Assembly (NCBI RefSeq): GCF_901933205.1
Contig: NC_044572.1
Coordinates: 63,336,965 to 63,400,964, forward strand
Origin: Camarhynchus parvulus
Taxonomy: Eukaryota > Chordata > Aves > Passeriformes > Thraupidae
Length of the DNA: 64,000 nt
Direction: 5' to 3'
Of this stretch, positions 9,577-24,395 are shown in pieces. The notes beneath the pieces are model-generated. The model was not told the DNA's origin. It saw only the letters and a list, made by a program, of their open reading frames with translations, and searched no databases. Every line of letters begins with the position of its first letter. Position 1 is the stretch's first letter. Made by a program: the position numbers and the translations under genes.

Positions 9577-12500
9577 AAAGAAAAAAAAAATTACTCTAAA
9601 GCTGGCAAATAGCCAGTGCCATGCATGCATGGAGCATGCTCACATCAGCCACCGGGGCTGGAAGAAGAAGGATAATCTAACATTCCTCAAGCTCTGAACA
9701 GGGCTTTAGCTTTGCACGCAGCCCAGGCACAAACACATCTTTGCCACAGCCTCCCCAAGAGCACAGAGGGTTTGGAGCTATGCTGAGGTCAGACACTGGC
9801 GCTGGAGACCGCGGAATCAAGAGCAGCCCTGTAAGTCAGTGCAGCCAGCAGGAAGCTGAGTAGAGAACTTCCCCAGAGCAATGACTAATTAAGCAATTTG
9901 ATTATTTAGGGGAAAAAAAGGAATTGTGGCAGGATCTACACAACTCATTTTGCTGCAAGGCTGCTCCCTGCCCCTTTCTGCTGCGCTTACCACATACGTT
10001 GCACAGCTTAGTCCAGACAGAAGGGACTAAAGCAGAACAGAAATAGGATTTTAAAGGAAAAAAAAAAAAAAAAAAACCAGAAAAAAGAAGGGAAGCATCA
10101 CTCAGCTAATGTTAAAAGCAATTGGTAGTGGAAGTCTGTTTGATCCCCATATTTATAAATGAAAGACTTCCTATAGGCATGCAGCACTCAAGCATTGAAT
10201 GCAGCCCCCTTCCTTGTACAGTTCTTGCACTTATTTTTCTTACTCTTTGCATGTAAGTCTGCAAAGAATGTTATTACTTCCCTCTAGCTGTCATCAGAAT
10301 GACTTTCACTACATTGTTTTCCAGCACACTACAAGAAAGCTGCTTCATAACTATTGCAAAAAGCAGGCCTTGAAAGTCAGCTCTGACTTTACTGTGAAGA
10401 GCTTCATGCAAGGAGCCAGGCTGGACACTCAGGAAAGGGGAAAGGTGTTACATTTCCCTCAGTGGGAGCTGAGCAACAGCATGGAAGCAGTAAGCCTCTC
10501 TCCCCCCTTACCTCATTCTGCCCTGTGTGAAAAGAATACCAGATGGCAGCTTACTCTGAGAGAGTCCATAAAAGTAACTTGGAAATATAAAGCACTTTGG
10601 ACTTTTTCAAAATAGTGTTTATGGTTACATAATGAAAACAATATATCCTGGTGCAAATCTTCAGCCACAGACCTGGCTGACATGGCTCAAGAGCATCTAC
10701 ACTCCCCACCTTCCCCCAGTGATGCAAATCAGATGTTATAACCCTGTTATCATGGAGAGCACAAATATTTTCTGTAGGAACTTCACATGCCTCTTCTGTA
10801 GATGGCCTAAAAGTCACTATTTCTCTTTAGATTAAAGAAAAAAACCAACACAAATCTGAAATCTTTTGTGGCCACCACCACAAACCATTATACAAATGGC
10901 AAATTAGACAAAGACTCTCAAAAAGGGTTATTAATGTAAGGCCAACACTTAGCTAAAAGGTCTGCAGTTCAGATGCACTTAGCAAAAGCATTTAAAAGAC
11001 CCCAAACCAGAACCTGTTACTCTGATCCTGACTCCACTCCTAACCATAGCACAGAAGCCCATGGTTAACTCAAGGATCCCTTCCTGAAGTTCTCTGTAGG
11101 TGGGTGGTGCTGAAGAGCACCCAAGTAACTAGCACACAGGCAAACACACAGCTTCTGAGGAGAAAGCTGTTGACATGTCCAAGGGCTACAAGTGAGATTT
11201 ACACATTGCAGCTCATCAGCAAGTGAGCAGTGAGGTATGGCTGAACATCACTTCTTTGCTACATGACAGCACCATGGATTTGCTGACTGTAAGAGAAAAA
11301 CTACTCAGCATGCTTTTACTGCATTAATAGAATTAAAAAGGAGAAAGAGATGCAAAGGTGTCTGAAGGCAACCTGCTTCTTAGTCCTTGGCCTCCTGCAC
11401 TCTAGAGTGTGTAGGACACAAGCCAAGCAGTCTTGAAGTACTCCACACTGAAGTCAGCCTCCTTCATTGCAAGTTCAGTCTTGGGCTAAGGGCCTGTCAA
11501 TTATCTAAGCTCTTAAGCACTGTGGCTCTTTTGTTACCTTTGCCCCCATCTCTCATCCTTCTCCAAATGGGGTCCAAAGCTTGGAGGCTCCTTCTTTTCA
11601 CTTTACCTCCCTTCTCTTGCAGCCCTGACACAATTCAAGACACATTCAAGACACAGTACAAACCCTTCCTCCTCTGCCCAGGCCTAACTTCCCCAGTCCT
11701 TCTCGAACAGCTGCTCAAGCCTTCTTCACTGCAGTCACCTCCTTTCCTGGCATCAGGGCATCAAATCCCTTGAATTCTTCCTCCTGAGCCTCTCTTCCAT
11801 GCATCATGCTCCATACAGGGGAGCACCCACCAAGGTGTGATTTCTGACACCAGAAGTAGCTACCCAGTTTTAAAGCAGGCTATCAGAAGGAGGTCAGGAA
11901 CAAAAAGGAGCAGGAGAAGAAAATCAGCCTGGGAACACTGAGAATTATATCCCAAATGATCCAAACTTTGCAGAAGTTGTAGTTTGGTCTAGATAAATAA
12001 AAGGGATGTGGTTTGAGCAATTCTGGTTCTTTATATGAATAATTTCACTGCTCCCTCTGAAAGAATCATTAGAAAGGTGTGAGGTTTCATGATTCAAGAT
12101 AGGAGAATGAGAAGACAATATTTCAGCACTGTGAAATGAGGCTTGCGTGTCTAACCACACTACCAGCTCAGAGTTCACTTCTCACAAGTGTCAAGTATAT
12201 TTTCCATTCTGTACTTCTGCAAGCCCTAGTTCTGTCTGTTGTCATCACTCATGGGGATTTACCTAATCCCTGAAACGGCAAAAAAACATCATCTTTTTTG
12301 CTGGAGAAACAGAATCATGTTTCAAGCACACTGAAAAATTCAAATTGTCTGTATCATTTATTGTAGCTCCACTCATCCACCCTGTGTTGACAGTATAAAT
12401 ACAAATGATGCCCTTAACAAAATGCTGAACTGCAGTCCAATGTATTAGTGGTATTTCTTAGAGATTTCCACTCACTTTTGCTGTTTCTCTGCTCACATTC

Positions 12501-14607
12501 TTCACGCTTCAGCATACTCAAGCAGCTGCCTGTTTATACAAAGTCTGAAAGAGAAATGCTGATTCCCTTCTTCATCAAAGCTGGTGACTTTAGCTCTATC
12601 CACTGGTCTGAACTAGAAAGTGGGGCAAAGGCAATCAAAAGTTAGTGGCTCATTTGAAGTCTATTATCTTGCAACTCAGCTACAAAGGGAGACTCCACAA
12701 CTTTCTAAGCACAGAAATTCACCTTTCCAAAGTTTTATTTTAAACACTAGTGAGCTGCTATGTTGACCTTTAAAATTCATGATATCACATTAAACATGGC
12801 TGGTACAACTTGCTGTGCAGCTCTGTTCATACACAAGTAAATGACAGTGCAGTTCCAGATTTTTTTGGCACTCCTTGGACCCATGCCAGCAAATCCAGCT
12901 CAGAACTGTGTGTCCTCTGCTGACAGAGCTCTCCTACCAACTACAGCCTTTTGCACAGGGCCTAGCAAACCTGTGTTAGTCCTTTTGTTGCAACAGACTC
13001 ATCCTCCCAAGGTTTGCCAAGAAGCTTCAATGGGTACTACCCACAGGGCTCTGAAGTGCTACCCCCAATTGGAGCTAAGGCAAGACCTTGTATGAAAACT
13101 TCTTCTCTATCCAAGGATACCTCACAAATGACCAGATTTCAGTTTCCACATCAGTTAAGGACCTCTCAGAAGCACTCCAACTAAATTAGGGGAAGGATTC
13201 AGCCTGGGATCTGAGTGCTTAAAACCTTTGTGAATTCTTCTTCAAGCCAGAATTTAAGTGCTGCTCTTCCAGAGAAGAAAATAGTTAAAACAGGCTCAGA
13301 TCCTCCCATTGCAAAGCAGAGTCCAATGGGGAAACTTTCTTGGGAGAGGACAGCTCCTGGGGGTGTCCCTTGCAAAACACTGCCTCATCTCACCAAGACA
13401 TCCACTCCAGCCAGGACAGAGAACACTGACATGACAGTCAGGCAGGTCTGATCATGGAGGCACCCTGTGTCTGGCTTGACAATTTCAGAAGCAATAGCTG
13501 TGTAAAGATGTGATGCATCCCACTGCTCCACAGCATCCCCTGCAGCCCCAAGAGCGTTACTCACCTCTCCATTCCTATAGCAAAAAGGAAAACTGATATT
13601 TTCCTGGTTTTATTTAAGCCCGTTTAGTTATGGACCAAGTGATTCTTCAGCTTCTGAGCTGCTTACCACTTTCTCTCTCTGCCTACTGTTTCTTCTGAAT
13701 GTGTAATGATTTTACATCTGTTAATCTGGTTTGGTTTCTTTTTCATACTGTTAGTGACTTGCAGCCTCCTTATGGTAAATATAAAATAAAATGCTGTTTC
13801 TTCTGCCTTTTGTTCTTGTGCTTATGGATGAATGACGTATTTTCTTAGAAACATGAAATAACTACTGCAATGAGTGATAGATAACCACTTTTGTAGAATG
13901 GACACGTTTTAAAAATATGGAATGATCATTCATACAACCAGGATGACTAAAACAACAACATAATTGGTCCGAATTTATTCAGCTCCTAAGGAAAAAAAAA
14001 CCTTGACAACACTCTGCTGTAAGGTTAGTGAAACTAAAACTGAAACAAGGTACACAAGTCACTGTTGCCCTTTGGCTAAAATTAAGTGAGAACTAATGAT
14101 GTCTAATAAAAAAGGCAGGAATTTTTCAAGGAAAAATTACATTAGGAAATGTTTGTTTTCAAACCTGAATCTGTTGGAGGCAAAAATGTTTGAATACATT
14201 GACAGCTGAGAAAAACTGCTGGAACTTCTTTGTAAATATTTTCCCAATAATATTTAAAAAAGTTAAAACCTATTTGCTGGTTCCAAAACTAAATGTTTTA
14301 AACACTTAATGAAGGTGTAATTAAAAAATGCTGTAACTGCAACAGAAATTTAGTTTAAAATGAAGCTACCCTCTAGCTTGAATACAGGACTATAGGCTTT
14401 GCTGTACTGTTTTGTAAAATATTTTCACCTATTACCTGATTGTCACTTTATCTCAGCTTTTTAAGTTTTCCTCCCGTTAGACCAAGAGATTGTGGAAATT
14501 CTCATGGGCTGAAATACCATTTCCTCTTATCTCTGATTTTAATTAGATTTAAATCTTTCCTAGCTGGGGCAAGACCTACCCAAGCATTTTGAAACATTCC
14601 CAGGTTG
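9577..14607. other. Intronic block, no gene seen
   Basis: Contains an A19 run (10058-10076), a POU octamer at 10722-10729 and generally AT-rich DNA from about 13.6 kb. No transposon family was recognised. The short open frames are without domains. Confidence 0.5.
10058..10076. repeat. A19 homopolymer
   Basis: Nineteen consecutive A, followed by CCAGAAAAAAG. It could be an old poly-A tail, but no retroelement or processed pseudogene body is recognisable to its left. Confidence 0.85.
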
Positions 14608-14645
14608 TATACCTATACATACATATATATACATACATACATATA

Positions 14646-14692
<47 letters not shown>
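14608..14692. repeat. (TA)n / (ATAC)n compound microsatellite
   Basis: Begins as ATAC/ATAT units, then a nearly pure TA tract of about 35 bp, closing with GTATATG. It is self-complementary and likely variable in length. Confidence 0.95.
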
Positions 14693-17600
14693 GAAAATTC
14701 AAATTGTTGCTCTTGCCTGGCAAAAACCATGAGCTACACTGGAAAAGGAGTCTTTCTTCTTCTGTGACAGCATCGTTCAGCTCACCTCCCGAAGGTTCAA
14801 TTCTGCCTGCAAAATCTTTCCTTTCAGTTCAAATTGCTGCCAAACAGCACAGTATTCTCTGTGATGTACAGCCAGGTTGAGCTGACAGCTACCACACTGG
14901 ATTAATGAGAGGGAAAAGAAGAAAGAGAGGGAAGGGCACTGCTAGCCTGTCTGGTAAATTGGGGTTGAAGGAGCTGCAGCATCTCAGAAGCTGGTCCATT
15001 CCATTCAGTGGGGAAGGAACGAGAGGGGAGATGTCTCTTCCACATGTGTTGCCTCAGCTGCTGTGGAAAGCTGCCTGCCTGACTAACACAAGGGGCACCA
15101 CAGAATGAGTTTATGATAATCTCTAAATAATAATCTTGTAATAGTGGGGGATAATAATCTCCCATGGGTTGCACTGCTATAACTCTATCAGTGAAACCTT
15201 GTGCAATTCCAGTTCACTAGCAGGCTGCTGGCAAGGATGGGAATATGATTGTTACACCTATCCATTGAAAAGTGTTGGAAGACTCTCAAAAATTAGATTT
15301 TAGCAGGTGATTTTGACAGCTGTGATTAGTGTTGCCACTCAGCACAGCTGAAACCACTCCAATGAGGAGCTGCAAAGGTGGGGGTAACACAACTGAGTCC
15401 TCTGCACCACTCAGGTCAAGGCCTTGCCCAGGACCCCTGCAGAGATCCACGGCAGCTGCTACTCCAAGTATGTATGAGAGCCCAAGAGGAGCAAAGCACT
15501 CTGAAAACACTGCAAGCCACAGCATAGCCACACTGTACCAGTACCTAATGGCTCTTCCATGCAGTTGCTCTACCTACATCCATCAAAACCCCATACATGT
15601 CAGAGATAAATTACCAGCTGCCAGAAAACCAGCAAAAAAACCACCTGCATACCACCTACTGCACAGACCTAATGCTCCAATTAGACTAGGTGCCTCCTCA
15701 CACAGCTTACTTCATTTAGGCAAATATTTCCAGTGGAACATGCAGACAAATCAGCCCTGGGATCACCACCAGCAGCTGCTGCTTTCTGCATGCAGAGTGT
15801 TGAGCAAATCAAGAGAGATGAGCTGCTGCTCCCCTCAGAATCTCAAAGATGTGGATGACAACGCTGGTTAATTAAAAGACACAGGATCAGACTAGAGGAA
15901 AATTGTCGCTCAGCAGCTTAGACTGAAAATCAAGCTGGTCTGACAAGAAATAGGAGCTTTACCAATTTTCAGTGTGTGGTCAAGTAGTCTTTCTATGGCA
16001 CTGGTGTAAATAATATTTCCCCCTACACTGTTCTTTTCTGAACTACTGTTTTAGCATTTTTTTCTTTATTCTCCTCATCTTAGCATTTCTGTCATTCTTG
16101 CTTCCTCTTAAATGTTAGTTTCTGTCCTTGCTTCAATATCACTTAAAATGCCACTATCACTAACAGCATGAGACTGAGTCAGAACTGAGACTGCGCACTC
16201 ACTCACTTTTGATTTTAGGAAAGAATTACTAAAAGCCAAAAAAAGTACTGTGAATTACATGCCCTCTCACCGATGCCCAGAAGAATTGCACTAGTACAGT
16301 ATGCATACAATTACATACAATTTCTGAAGTGTTTGTGTCACACTCTACATAAAGATTTTTTACTCTGCCCTGCCTTTTCCCACCCCCCAACTTTAAGGCT
16401 AAAGAAAAAACACTGAGAGGGTTGGCAGACTGATGGACATTAAATGGACATTAAATCATATTTCAACATGTTCTTAACGATGAGTTTTTTCTCATCATTC
16501 CCATTTTAACAACATAAACCAGTGGTGAAGAAGCCTTCCTGAGGGGACTTTCTCATATCCTTGCTGTGGGGGGGGGTCAGGCAGGTCAGTACAAAATTTC
16601 TGTAAAACCTCAAACTACTGATCTCAAACAAGTGTTAAACAATCCTAAATATGCATGTGGATTGTCATTTGTTTTGGATTTAATGGCACAGATCATAATC
16701 TTTGAAGAGAAGAGGTGATGCAGGACAGCCTTTCTGTTTTCTTCACTTCCTACCTGCAGAATGTGGCCTGGAGACATTGGATCCAGAGGAGATAACACAA
16801 TCAGGATCATTCTGGTCAGATAATAAAACTAATAGAACACTTTTTGATAGTTATTAACTAAAGTTTTGCTTCTTTACTGCTAGAATTTGTTTATGGCTAT
16901 GGGAACAAGATCAGTCCTTCCTTGTATTAGGAACTGATTAAGAAGCCAAATGACAATTACGAAGCCAAATGAGGAGAAACAAACTCCCTCCATAAGGATG
17001 GGTTATATTCATGCAGTGGCAGCATTTGCAAAACATATAAGATGAAGTCTGTCCTGTGCCATCAGAAAGAAAAAGCCAGTGAAGATCAAGAGTCTTTAAA
17101 AATCCGTTATAGGAGATTATCTAATTACCATCATATTTAATAGTATATGGCTTTCATAATTTTCTGTTATCATCAAACTGCTAGCACTAAGAGAAAATGG
17201 GAAATTGTCTCTAATGCCAATTGATAATGGGAAGGATACATTCTGCCCTCTGGGTCCTTGGTTTGGAGCCAGCTCAGGTTGAAAGTGAAAGTCATTCCTG
17301 CTAGGTACCTCTCTGAAGTGATCTGGTGTTCTTAGGCTTGGTCCAGTTCCCCATACATAGAACAAAACCCATCACCACAACAACTGGCTGCACTGGAGAT
17401 GGAAATTCTTGAAAACATTCTGTCTCTGGCTTTCTGTTAGCATGCAAATAGATCCTAGCCTGGAACGAGGATATCTATACAGGAATATGTATGCCAAAGT
17501 AAATCTCACCAACGGTGACTGTATGAAACTTGCATGCATTTTATATCACTTTAAAACTAGAATGACTTGCCTTGCAGCAACAGGGATGTTTTTACCCTAT

Positions 17601-20600
17601 GCAACCCCATTACTTTGGTGAGGGGCAACAAACCCAGGGACCATGAGGTCTGCCAAGACTTCAGTAACACTGACAGCCAAATGTGCATCTCAGTATTATT
17701 GCTGCTCATTTTTAAACTGCCTGAGCAAGGCTCAGCTTCAGGGTGCATCCTGGGTCAGGCTGAATCTAGAGGATCTACACTGTCTGAAGAGTTTACAGTA
17801 GGTTTGTATTGCCCAGCAGGTCACCTAAAATTCAGCTAAACAAGCGGTCAAATCCAGTTAAACTAACGCAGGTGCAGGTCAATAAAGAGCTGAACAACTC
17901 TTCTTTTTTTGGAGGTTGGATACTGCAAAGTGTAAACCAACACCCTGTCCCTCAGGACTGCTCCTTTCCTGGCAGAGGCTGCAGCACATTAACAAGGCGG
18001 CACAGCTTGCATTGTAGCTGCTGTGCCGGCTCCATGGATTAATGGAGACTTTGTCCTCTGGGGCTGTCAGCCCCAAACCTTCCAGGAGAAATGAAACCTC
18101 TGAGAGGGAAAAAAAAAGAAAACCAGTAGTGGAATTACAAATAAGTGTCTTTCTGACTTTCAAATGAGACGTGAAGCATCTTCATTTACAATTTAATAAT
18201 TCAGTAAGCACTTTATTGGAAGAGACTATCTAATGGGTTAATTTCCAACTGTCATTTATCTTTACTCATTGGGGATGACTTTCTATAATTCACTCGAGGC
18301 TGCAACACTCACAGATTAATTCATCACCCTCCAACTTGAGAAGATAAAAGCCTAACAAGCTCTAACCTGCTACACAGACTATATTTAAGCAGTACAGGAT
18401 AATGATAAATATCTCCCATAAAATGTGTTCTCTTCACACTTCCTGCAAAAACTGCTGAGTGAGCCAGCTGGCGAGATGGAGCCGGCGGTCCTTGCTCACA
18501 GCCCCACCATGCACACGTGGTGAAACTGGAGCGCTCCCTTCCCCAGCATCGCCCTGATCCCCGGCTGCCCACTGGCCTGCAGAGGTGAGCGCAACTTTGT
18601 CCCCTGCTGATGGTTTCTGTGGCCCTGCCCACACCCCAGCAGTGACTCTCCTCGTGCCTGGCAGGCAGGCAGGCAGGCAAAGGCTGCTGGGGGCTGTGTG
18701 TGCAGGTTGGTTCCCATTAAACATGCCCCACTTCCCGGGCTGGACTAAGCACTTTGCAGAACAAAATGCAGACTGGGTGTCTCCCCAGCAGAGAGGAATG
18801 ACTATTGTAGGCAGAGTGGGGAAGCAGGAACCGGGAAGAAGGCAGATCAGGCAGCAGCACAGACCATTGCAGGGCCCGGATGCAAACTGAATCACTCCTC
18901 GCTTCCTTCTCTCATGCGCAAATGGTGGATGCTGATAAGCATTCAGGGATCTCACTCCTGCGTCCCGGAGCCAGAGGAGGTCCAGGCCAGTCCCTGCATG
19001 GTCCCCTCCTGACCAGATGTTACTCCAGTGCTTTCCAGGACTGCTTTTAACATCACAAAGATTTAACTGCAGCCAAGTACAATGACCTCCAGCTGGAGCT
19101 GGCCTTCCTGCCCAGGGCCTGAAGCCTAAGTGACCTAAGCACAGCACCAGGATGTTAACCTAGCTCATCACCCCATGTGGGAACAATCTTGTATCCAAGC
19201 AATGCTGATACTCAGCATCCTTCCAGCAGCACCTTCCCCAAGTCCTCTCCTCACTTGCATCACTGTGTTAAACACACACTGATCACTCACTTTGGAGAGC
19301 TGAGAGCAAAGCAAAGAGCCAGCCTTTCCAATGTGCTGAAGAAGAGTCCTTGGCTACAACTGCGTTTCCCAGCCATCAGACCCTGGATGTGTGCCACTGC
19401 AAACTGGAAGGGTAAACCACTATGATTAAAAATTATAGTTATCACGTACAGACACACTTCCTCATCTAATTAATAAAAGAAAGAAGCCATACTCCCAGCC
19501 ACCTGGCCATTTTAATGGGCTGAACACGTCCACCATAAGATTTTCAAAGTAGCCCCTTAGGGTAAAGGTCATTTATTTTGTTGTGTTAAAAACCCTCTAG
19601 GTCTTCACAAAACCTGACTGTGTGGGAGCTGCAGAAGTCTCACTGTCCTCTTCCAGGGACATGTCTTCTTCCAGGCCAGCCAAGATCAAAGTCTGATCTA
19701 GAAAAAAAAAAGGCTTTGCTGTGGGCCTCCACACTTTAATGAAGTCCTGTCACCACAGCTGGCTGTGCACAATGCCTTCACATTTATGCTTCCCTCTCTC
19801 CCATGAGTTAGGATAGCATCAGCTTAGAAACAATAAAATCAGTTTAAACAATTTAATCCTTTCCTGCCAATTCTACCTACGTTTTATTTAGAGAATGTAT
19901 TTGGATTCCCAATGGTATTTCTTTTCAGATTATCATGAGCTCACTGTAGTTACTGTAGTTACATACCACTGACCAACCACTTTTTTCCCAAAATGTCTTT
20001 GCAGAGGCGAATTAAGTTCTTCAGCAATGGCAGAAACATGACTAAATACTTGCTGCACAGATGAGCTAGTAGCATGAATTTTTTAGTCTAAATTTTAAAC
20101 CACAAAGACATGCAGTAAGAAATGAATGAAGGTATATGAATACATGCAATGAAGAAGAAATCCTTAGTACCTCTCATGTATCTATTTCCATTTTCTGATT
20201 TCAAATTATGAACTACTGAGACAAGGAACTTTTTTACCAATTCTACTAAGAACTTTTTTTGAAGCTGGAAGGAGATGCAGGGTTACAAGTTTATGAACTT
20301 AGTGCATTTTACCTGCAGCCTTATGTTGCATTAATTTTGGTTTCCTTTTCTTGTTCTATCCATTCAGACCATAAGCACGTGGTGGGATGATCTAGGAGTC
20401 ATTCTGCACAACCTCTAGCAAAACAAAGTGAACCCATTTCTTGGTCACTTCATGAAGTGCTCCCACAACAATACCTCACTGGTTTCCCAGGCTACTGGCA
20501 GTGGGCAACACCCGGTACCTCACAGAAAGGCAAAAACTATGAAAGCAATAATAATAATGCAAATAGGCACCCATAAACAGTGTAGAGCAACAGGAAAACA

Positions 20601-22339
20601 GGCTTCATTGACCTTTACTGTTTCTACTCCTGACTGCTGCGTTGCATTGCTCACATGAGTGGCAGCTGCTCCAGCACCACTTAAGATCCCAGCATGACCA
20701 CCATGGGGCTGCAGTGTGTAACGTATACACAACTCCTGCTGAGGGGAAGGCACTCATTCCTGCTTACTACCTTTTCTTTACATCTGTCATTTTTGTGAAA
20801 TCATTTGCATTATGCAACTGAACACATTGCACTTGTGAGCAGTGGGACAGAGACGCAATTTCAAACCCTTTTTTCAGTTCTCCCTGTTTTGCAGTTAAGA
20901 GTAGACACTGGGACACCGACCAGAAGTTGAAGTCAGTCACCTTCCATAACCAAGCTCCTATCCTCCCTGGGGCTGCACAGCTGCTTGGGATTTGGAAACA
21001 CGTACGAAATCCTGCCCCCAGAGGAAGGAAAGGTAAAACCTCTGTGAAATTTGTCAGTTTCAGGATTTTGACAAATGCCATCTGGCTACTGCCACCAATA
21101 TTTCTATGGAAGTCATCTGATGATACCCTGGGAGGTTTTACCCCCCAAAAAAAGCTTTTCTTACACAGGATCAAGACATTACCAACATATAAACTACATC
21201 TCTGTATCTTCTGATCAGGATGCCACTAATGTTGGTCCTAGGGATAATATAACAGATGGAAATCCACTCTCCAAAAGAAAACTGCATGGAATATGGTATC
21301 TTACAGAGAGTAACTTCAACTTCTGTGTGGGAAACAACTGGATGAGGAAGAAAGTCTGTGTGTTAATAGCACAAGCAGGGGACAGTAACTTCTTTGTATC
21401 TTTAAAACTGTTCAAAACATGGTTATATCCCTGTTTCATAGCACTGGTTATGTTTGTTCCCTATATATGGCATAATTTACCACTACTTAACCTTTGGTGG
21501 AAAAGTAAACAAAACCTTGCACAGCTGCACCACCTCTTAAACTGCTCCACCTTGTCTTTTTTAAGAATTATTATTTCTTTTTTTAACAGCCCTAAGCAAA
21601 ACTCTTAGGAATTTTTCTAGAGGAGTTTGTTAGGAGTTGGGTAGATTCATATGATAAAAATGCAGTTGTCCTCAAAACTCATATAAACAAATCTATAAAA
21701 GTAAATAGTAGCCCTTAGAAGTATAAACACTCAACTTTAATTTTTACATAGTTTCCTTATCTAGCAATTATTTTTTTTTCCTTAGTAGATACCTTTGCCA
21801 GCACCAAAACACAATGTTTTTTAATACAGATCCAGTCACTGGGTATTTCTGTGCACAAAACTGTTGACCGAGTGACTTTAGCTCATTTGAGTAGCAATCA
21901 AAGCCACTGTTTCTCTAGGTATGGACCTGAAATTCCAGTCTAGTGCCTATTAATGTGAAACCAGTCTGCTTAAAGTCCAGTCACTGAGAACATTAAGTAA
22001 CTTTGTTGGGAAGGCAGGCTTACATTCTCTGATGAACTGGACCACTGAGACTCCAGACGTGGTGGCTGCTGTGCCAAGCCACAGCTATCTGATGGGGGGG
22101 ATGGAGAGGGGCAAAAATAGCATTTAAATGGGCAGAGACTGTGAATCCAGTGCTTTGCAGTGAGTTCACTCCAATGAACTTGTCAACCAATCTCTGGGCA
22201 GCCAAGCAGCTTAATCCAAGCAGCAGCACAACTAAGGTACACTGTGCATTACTACAGCAACAAAGTGACAGACCTATTTCCTGGGAAGCCAGAGAGGTTG
22301 TGACTGGTGCATGCTGTAAACTTGCTAGAAAGATTACAT
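14693..22339. other. Intronic block, no gene seen
   Basis: Includes a 180-codon plus frame (15329-15871) and a 237-codon minus frame in GC-rich sequence (18434-19147), neither with a recognisable domain. POU octamers occur at 17442, 20557 and 20803. Small direct repeats occur: ATGGACATTAA twice near 16433, AAGCCAAATGA twice near 16943, and CTGTAGTTA twice near 19944. No known repeat family was identified. Confidence 0.5.
18660..18679. repeat. (GGCA)5 tetranucleotide repeat
   Basis: Five perfect GGCA units in a GC-rich stretch. Confidence 0.9.
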
Positions 22340-22422
22340 TTTGGTTTTTGATGGGGTTTTTTTGTTTGTGCGGTTTTCTTTGTTTGATTGGGTTTTTTGG
22401 TCATTCTTGTTGGGTTTTTTTA
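22340..22422. repeat. T/G-rich low-complexity tract
   Basis: About 80 bp made of T runs separated by G or GG (TTTGTTTGTG, GATTGGGTTTTTTGG, TTGGGTTTTTTT), with almost no A or C. Confidence 0.8.
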
Positions 22423-23115
22423 AGTGAATAAACATAGACAACAAATACTTTCCTTAACTACATCATATGATGCAGTACTGCAGATTGGGTTTTCAGAGAA
22501 AACCAACCTTTCCAAAGAAAGGGCAGAACCGACCAAAAATGTTTACAGAACCTTGGTATCTCTAGGGGATAATTTTTGCTTTATTTTCTGGTATTTGCTA
22601 TTGATTTTTATCTTCTCACACATGTGTCCGTTTTTCTTTCATTTAATCCCTGCACTTGAAATAATTTCTCCTGGGAAGGAATGACTCAGTGGTCAGTTAG
22701 ATTGTGGACTCTCAAATCCTGTTTCCAACTCTTCATGTGCTGACAGGGCAACAACATGTATACATATCTTTAAATCACAAGAAATCTATTCCAAATTTTA
22801 ATGGCTTAACCTCATTGTGCCCCAGCATAGTAAGAAATCTTTTTATAACTTTCACTTCACAGATGGGAACAAATACTTTGAGTTCTTCAGGGGATGCTGC
22901 AAACTGGCACTGGCAGCAGGCTGCATTAAAAGGTCACACTGAAAACTGTTGTGTTGAGGAAAAGGCATGGATCCTCTTTGAAACACCAGCTGAGGGGATA
23001 GGAAGGAGTTGGGGTGTGGACAGCTGGAAGCTGCTTCCATTTCAGTCATTACCCTTATCACTATTCTGTTTAATGTTCTTGTAAGCTTTTCAGTACTCTG
23101 GCATGACCCATCCAG

Positions 23116-23140
23116 AAAAAAAAAAACAACAAAAAAAAAC
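23116..23140. repeat. A-rich tract
   Basis: A-runs of 11 and 9 separated by CAAC, followed by further A-rich sequence. Confidence 0.8.
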
Positions 23141-24356
23141 CACTACCAAACCACAAAAAACACACCTTCATGCAAAGTAACAGAGTTCATTTTCATCCAT
23201 CATCAAAAGTCATCTTTTAAAGGAAGTGTTCCCTTGCACATCATTCTGTGTCACTATTCAACTGACTTTAACAGGAAAACGAGGTATTTTAAACCCCTAA
23301 AACTGAAAAATAATTTCTGATATTCTGTTTCCTCATAATAATGCTGGTGATGATGTCACTGAAAACTCACTCAGTAGAAAACTCTAGCAGTTTCTGATTG
23401 ACTGAATACTTTCAGGGCAGTGCTGTCTTTCAGATTCAGTAACAACAGATTTTACTCCTGAACCTTGTCCCCTGATGTTTGTGAAATTACCCCAATTGCA
23501 TGGGTTATCTCTCCTGTCCTGGCAAATCATTCCAGCTTTAGTTTGTTTTAACACTGTTTTTCTTTCATCTCCCACTTCAGGTTCACTGTCCTTATGTCAC
23601 CCCAAAGAGCAACCAAAGGATGAAGAGGGATTCTTGGGGAGAACAGAGATAAAACAGGAGGATAAAGGCAAGAAACTATTTGTCTGCAATCCTGTTAGTG
23701 GGGAGAATGCTTTACAAGGCTACCTGGTGGGGAACATGCCTTGCCTATAGCAAAAAAGCCTCCATGTAGCTGCTTTGTAAAATTCCAAAGTATAAAACAC
23801 ATCTTTGAAGCCAAATTAATGATCCACAGCACGTTAGAAATTCTTCTGACACTTCCGTAGACATAACGTTCTTTCACCCTTTTGACTTTCAGCAGAGCCT
23901 CAGGAACAGACCTGCTCAGATTGATAAAACTCTGAAATAGAAAACACCAGCAGGGATTGCCACAATGGAAAACACAATGAGGAATACAGGGCATATATTT
24001 GTGTCCACAGCTATCCTTTCAAAGTTACTCCAGGCTGAACATTTTGGGATATAAAGGATGTATTCTGTGCACATTCTAATGGGCACAGGAGTTAAGAATG
24101 GGAATGACAAAGAATGTAATTCTCTTAATCTGGTTTCTTAATTCTTTCTCTTGGGTTTACCTGGTTAGTTTCCCTTTTTTTTAGCAGTAAAGTTTTCATT
24201 AGTATAATTCAGTCTGTGGAAAACTAAAAGATGATATGCATTTATAGATTGCTAAACACTATCATCAAAACGTTCTGCAAGGCCCAGACTCTTGCCTTAA
24301 AACAATGGAATTTCTGTAGGTCAAATTTTGTCCCTCCCACTAAAACAACATTAAGG

Positions 24357-24395
24357 AAAAAACAAACAAACCAAACCAAACCAAACAAACAAAAA
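24357..24395. repeat. (CAAA/CCAAA)n simple repeat
   Basis: AAAC units, then three CCAAA-type pentamers, then AAAC units again, closing in A5. Confidence 0.9.

Noticed and set aside
10058..10076. A19 run as the tail of a processed pseudogene
   Set aside because: No gene-like sequence is recognisable upstream, and there is no clear target-site duplication.
15329..15871. 180-codon plus-strand frame
   Set aside because: Low-complexity content and no recognisable motif; no supporting splice sites noticed.
18434..19147. 237-codon open frame on the minus strand, the longest in the window
   Set aside because: No recognisable domain, irregular composition, and GC-rich DNA in which stops are rarer. 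Overlapping frames on both strands are also open.
24357..24395. AAAC-rich tract as a retroelement tail
   Set aside because: No element body is recognisable beside it; simple repeat expansion is sufficient.
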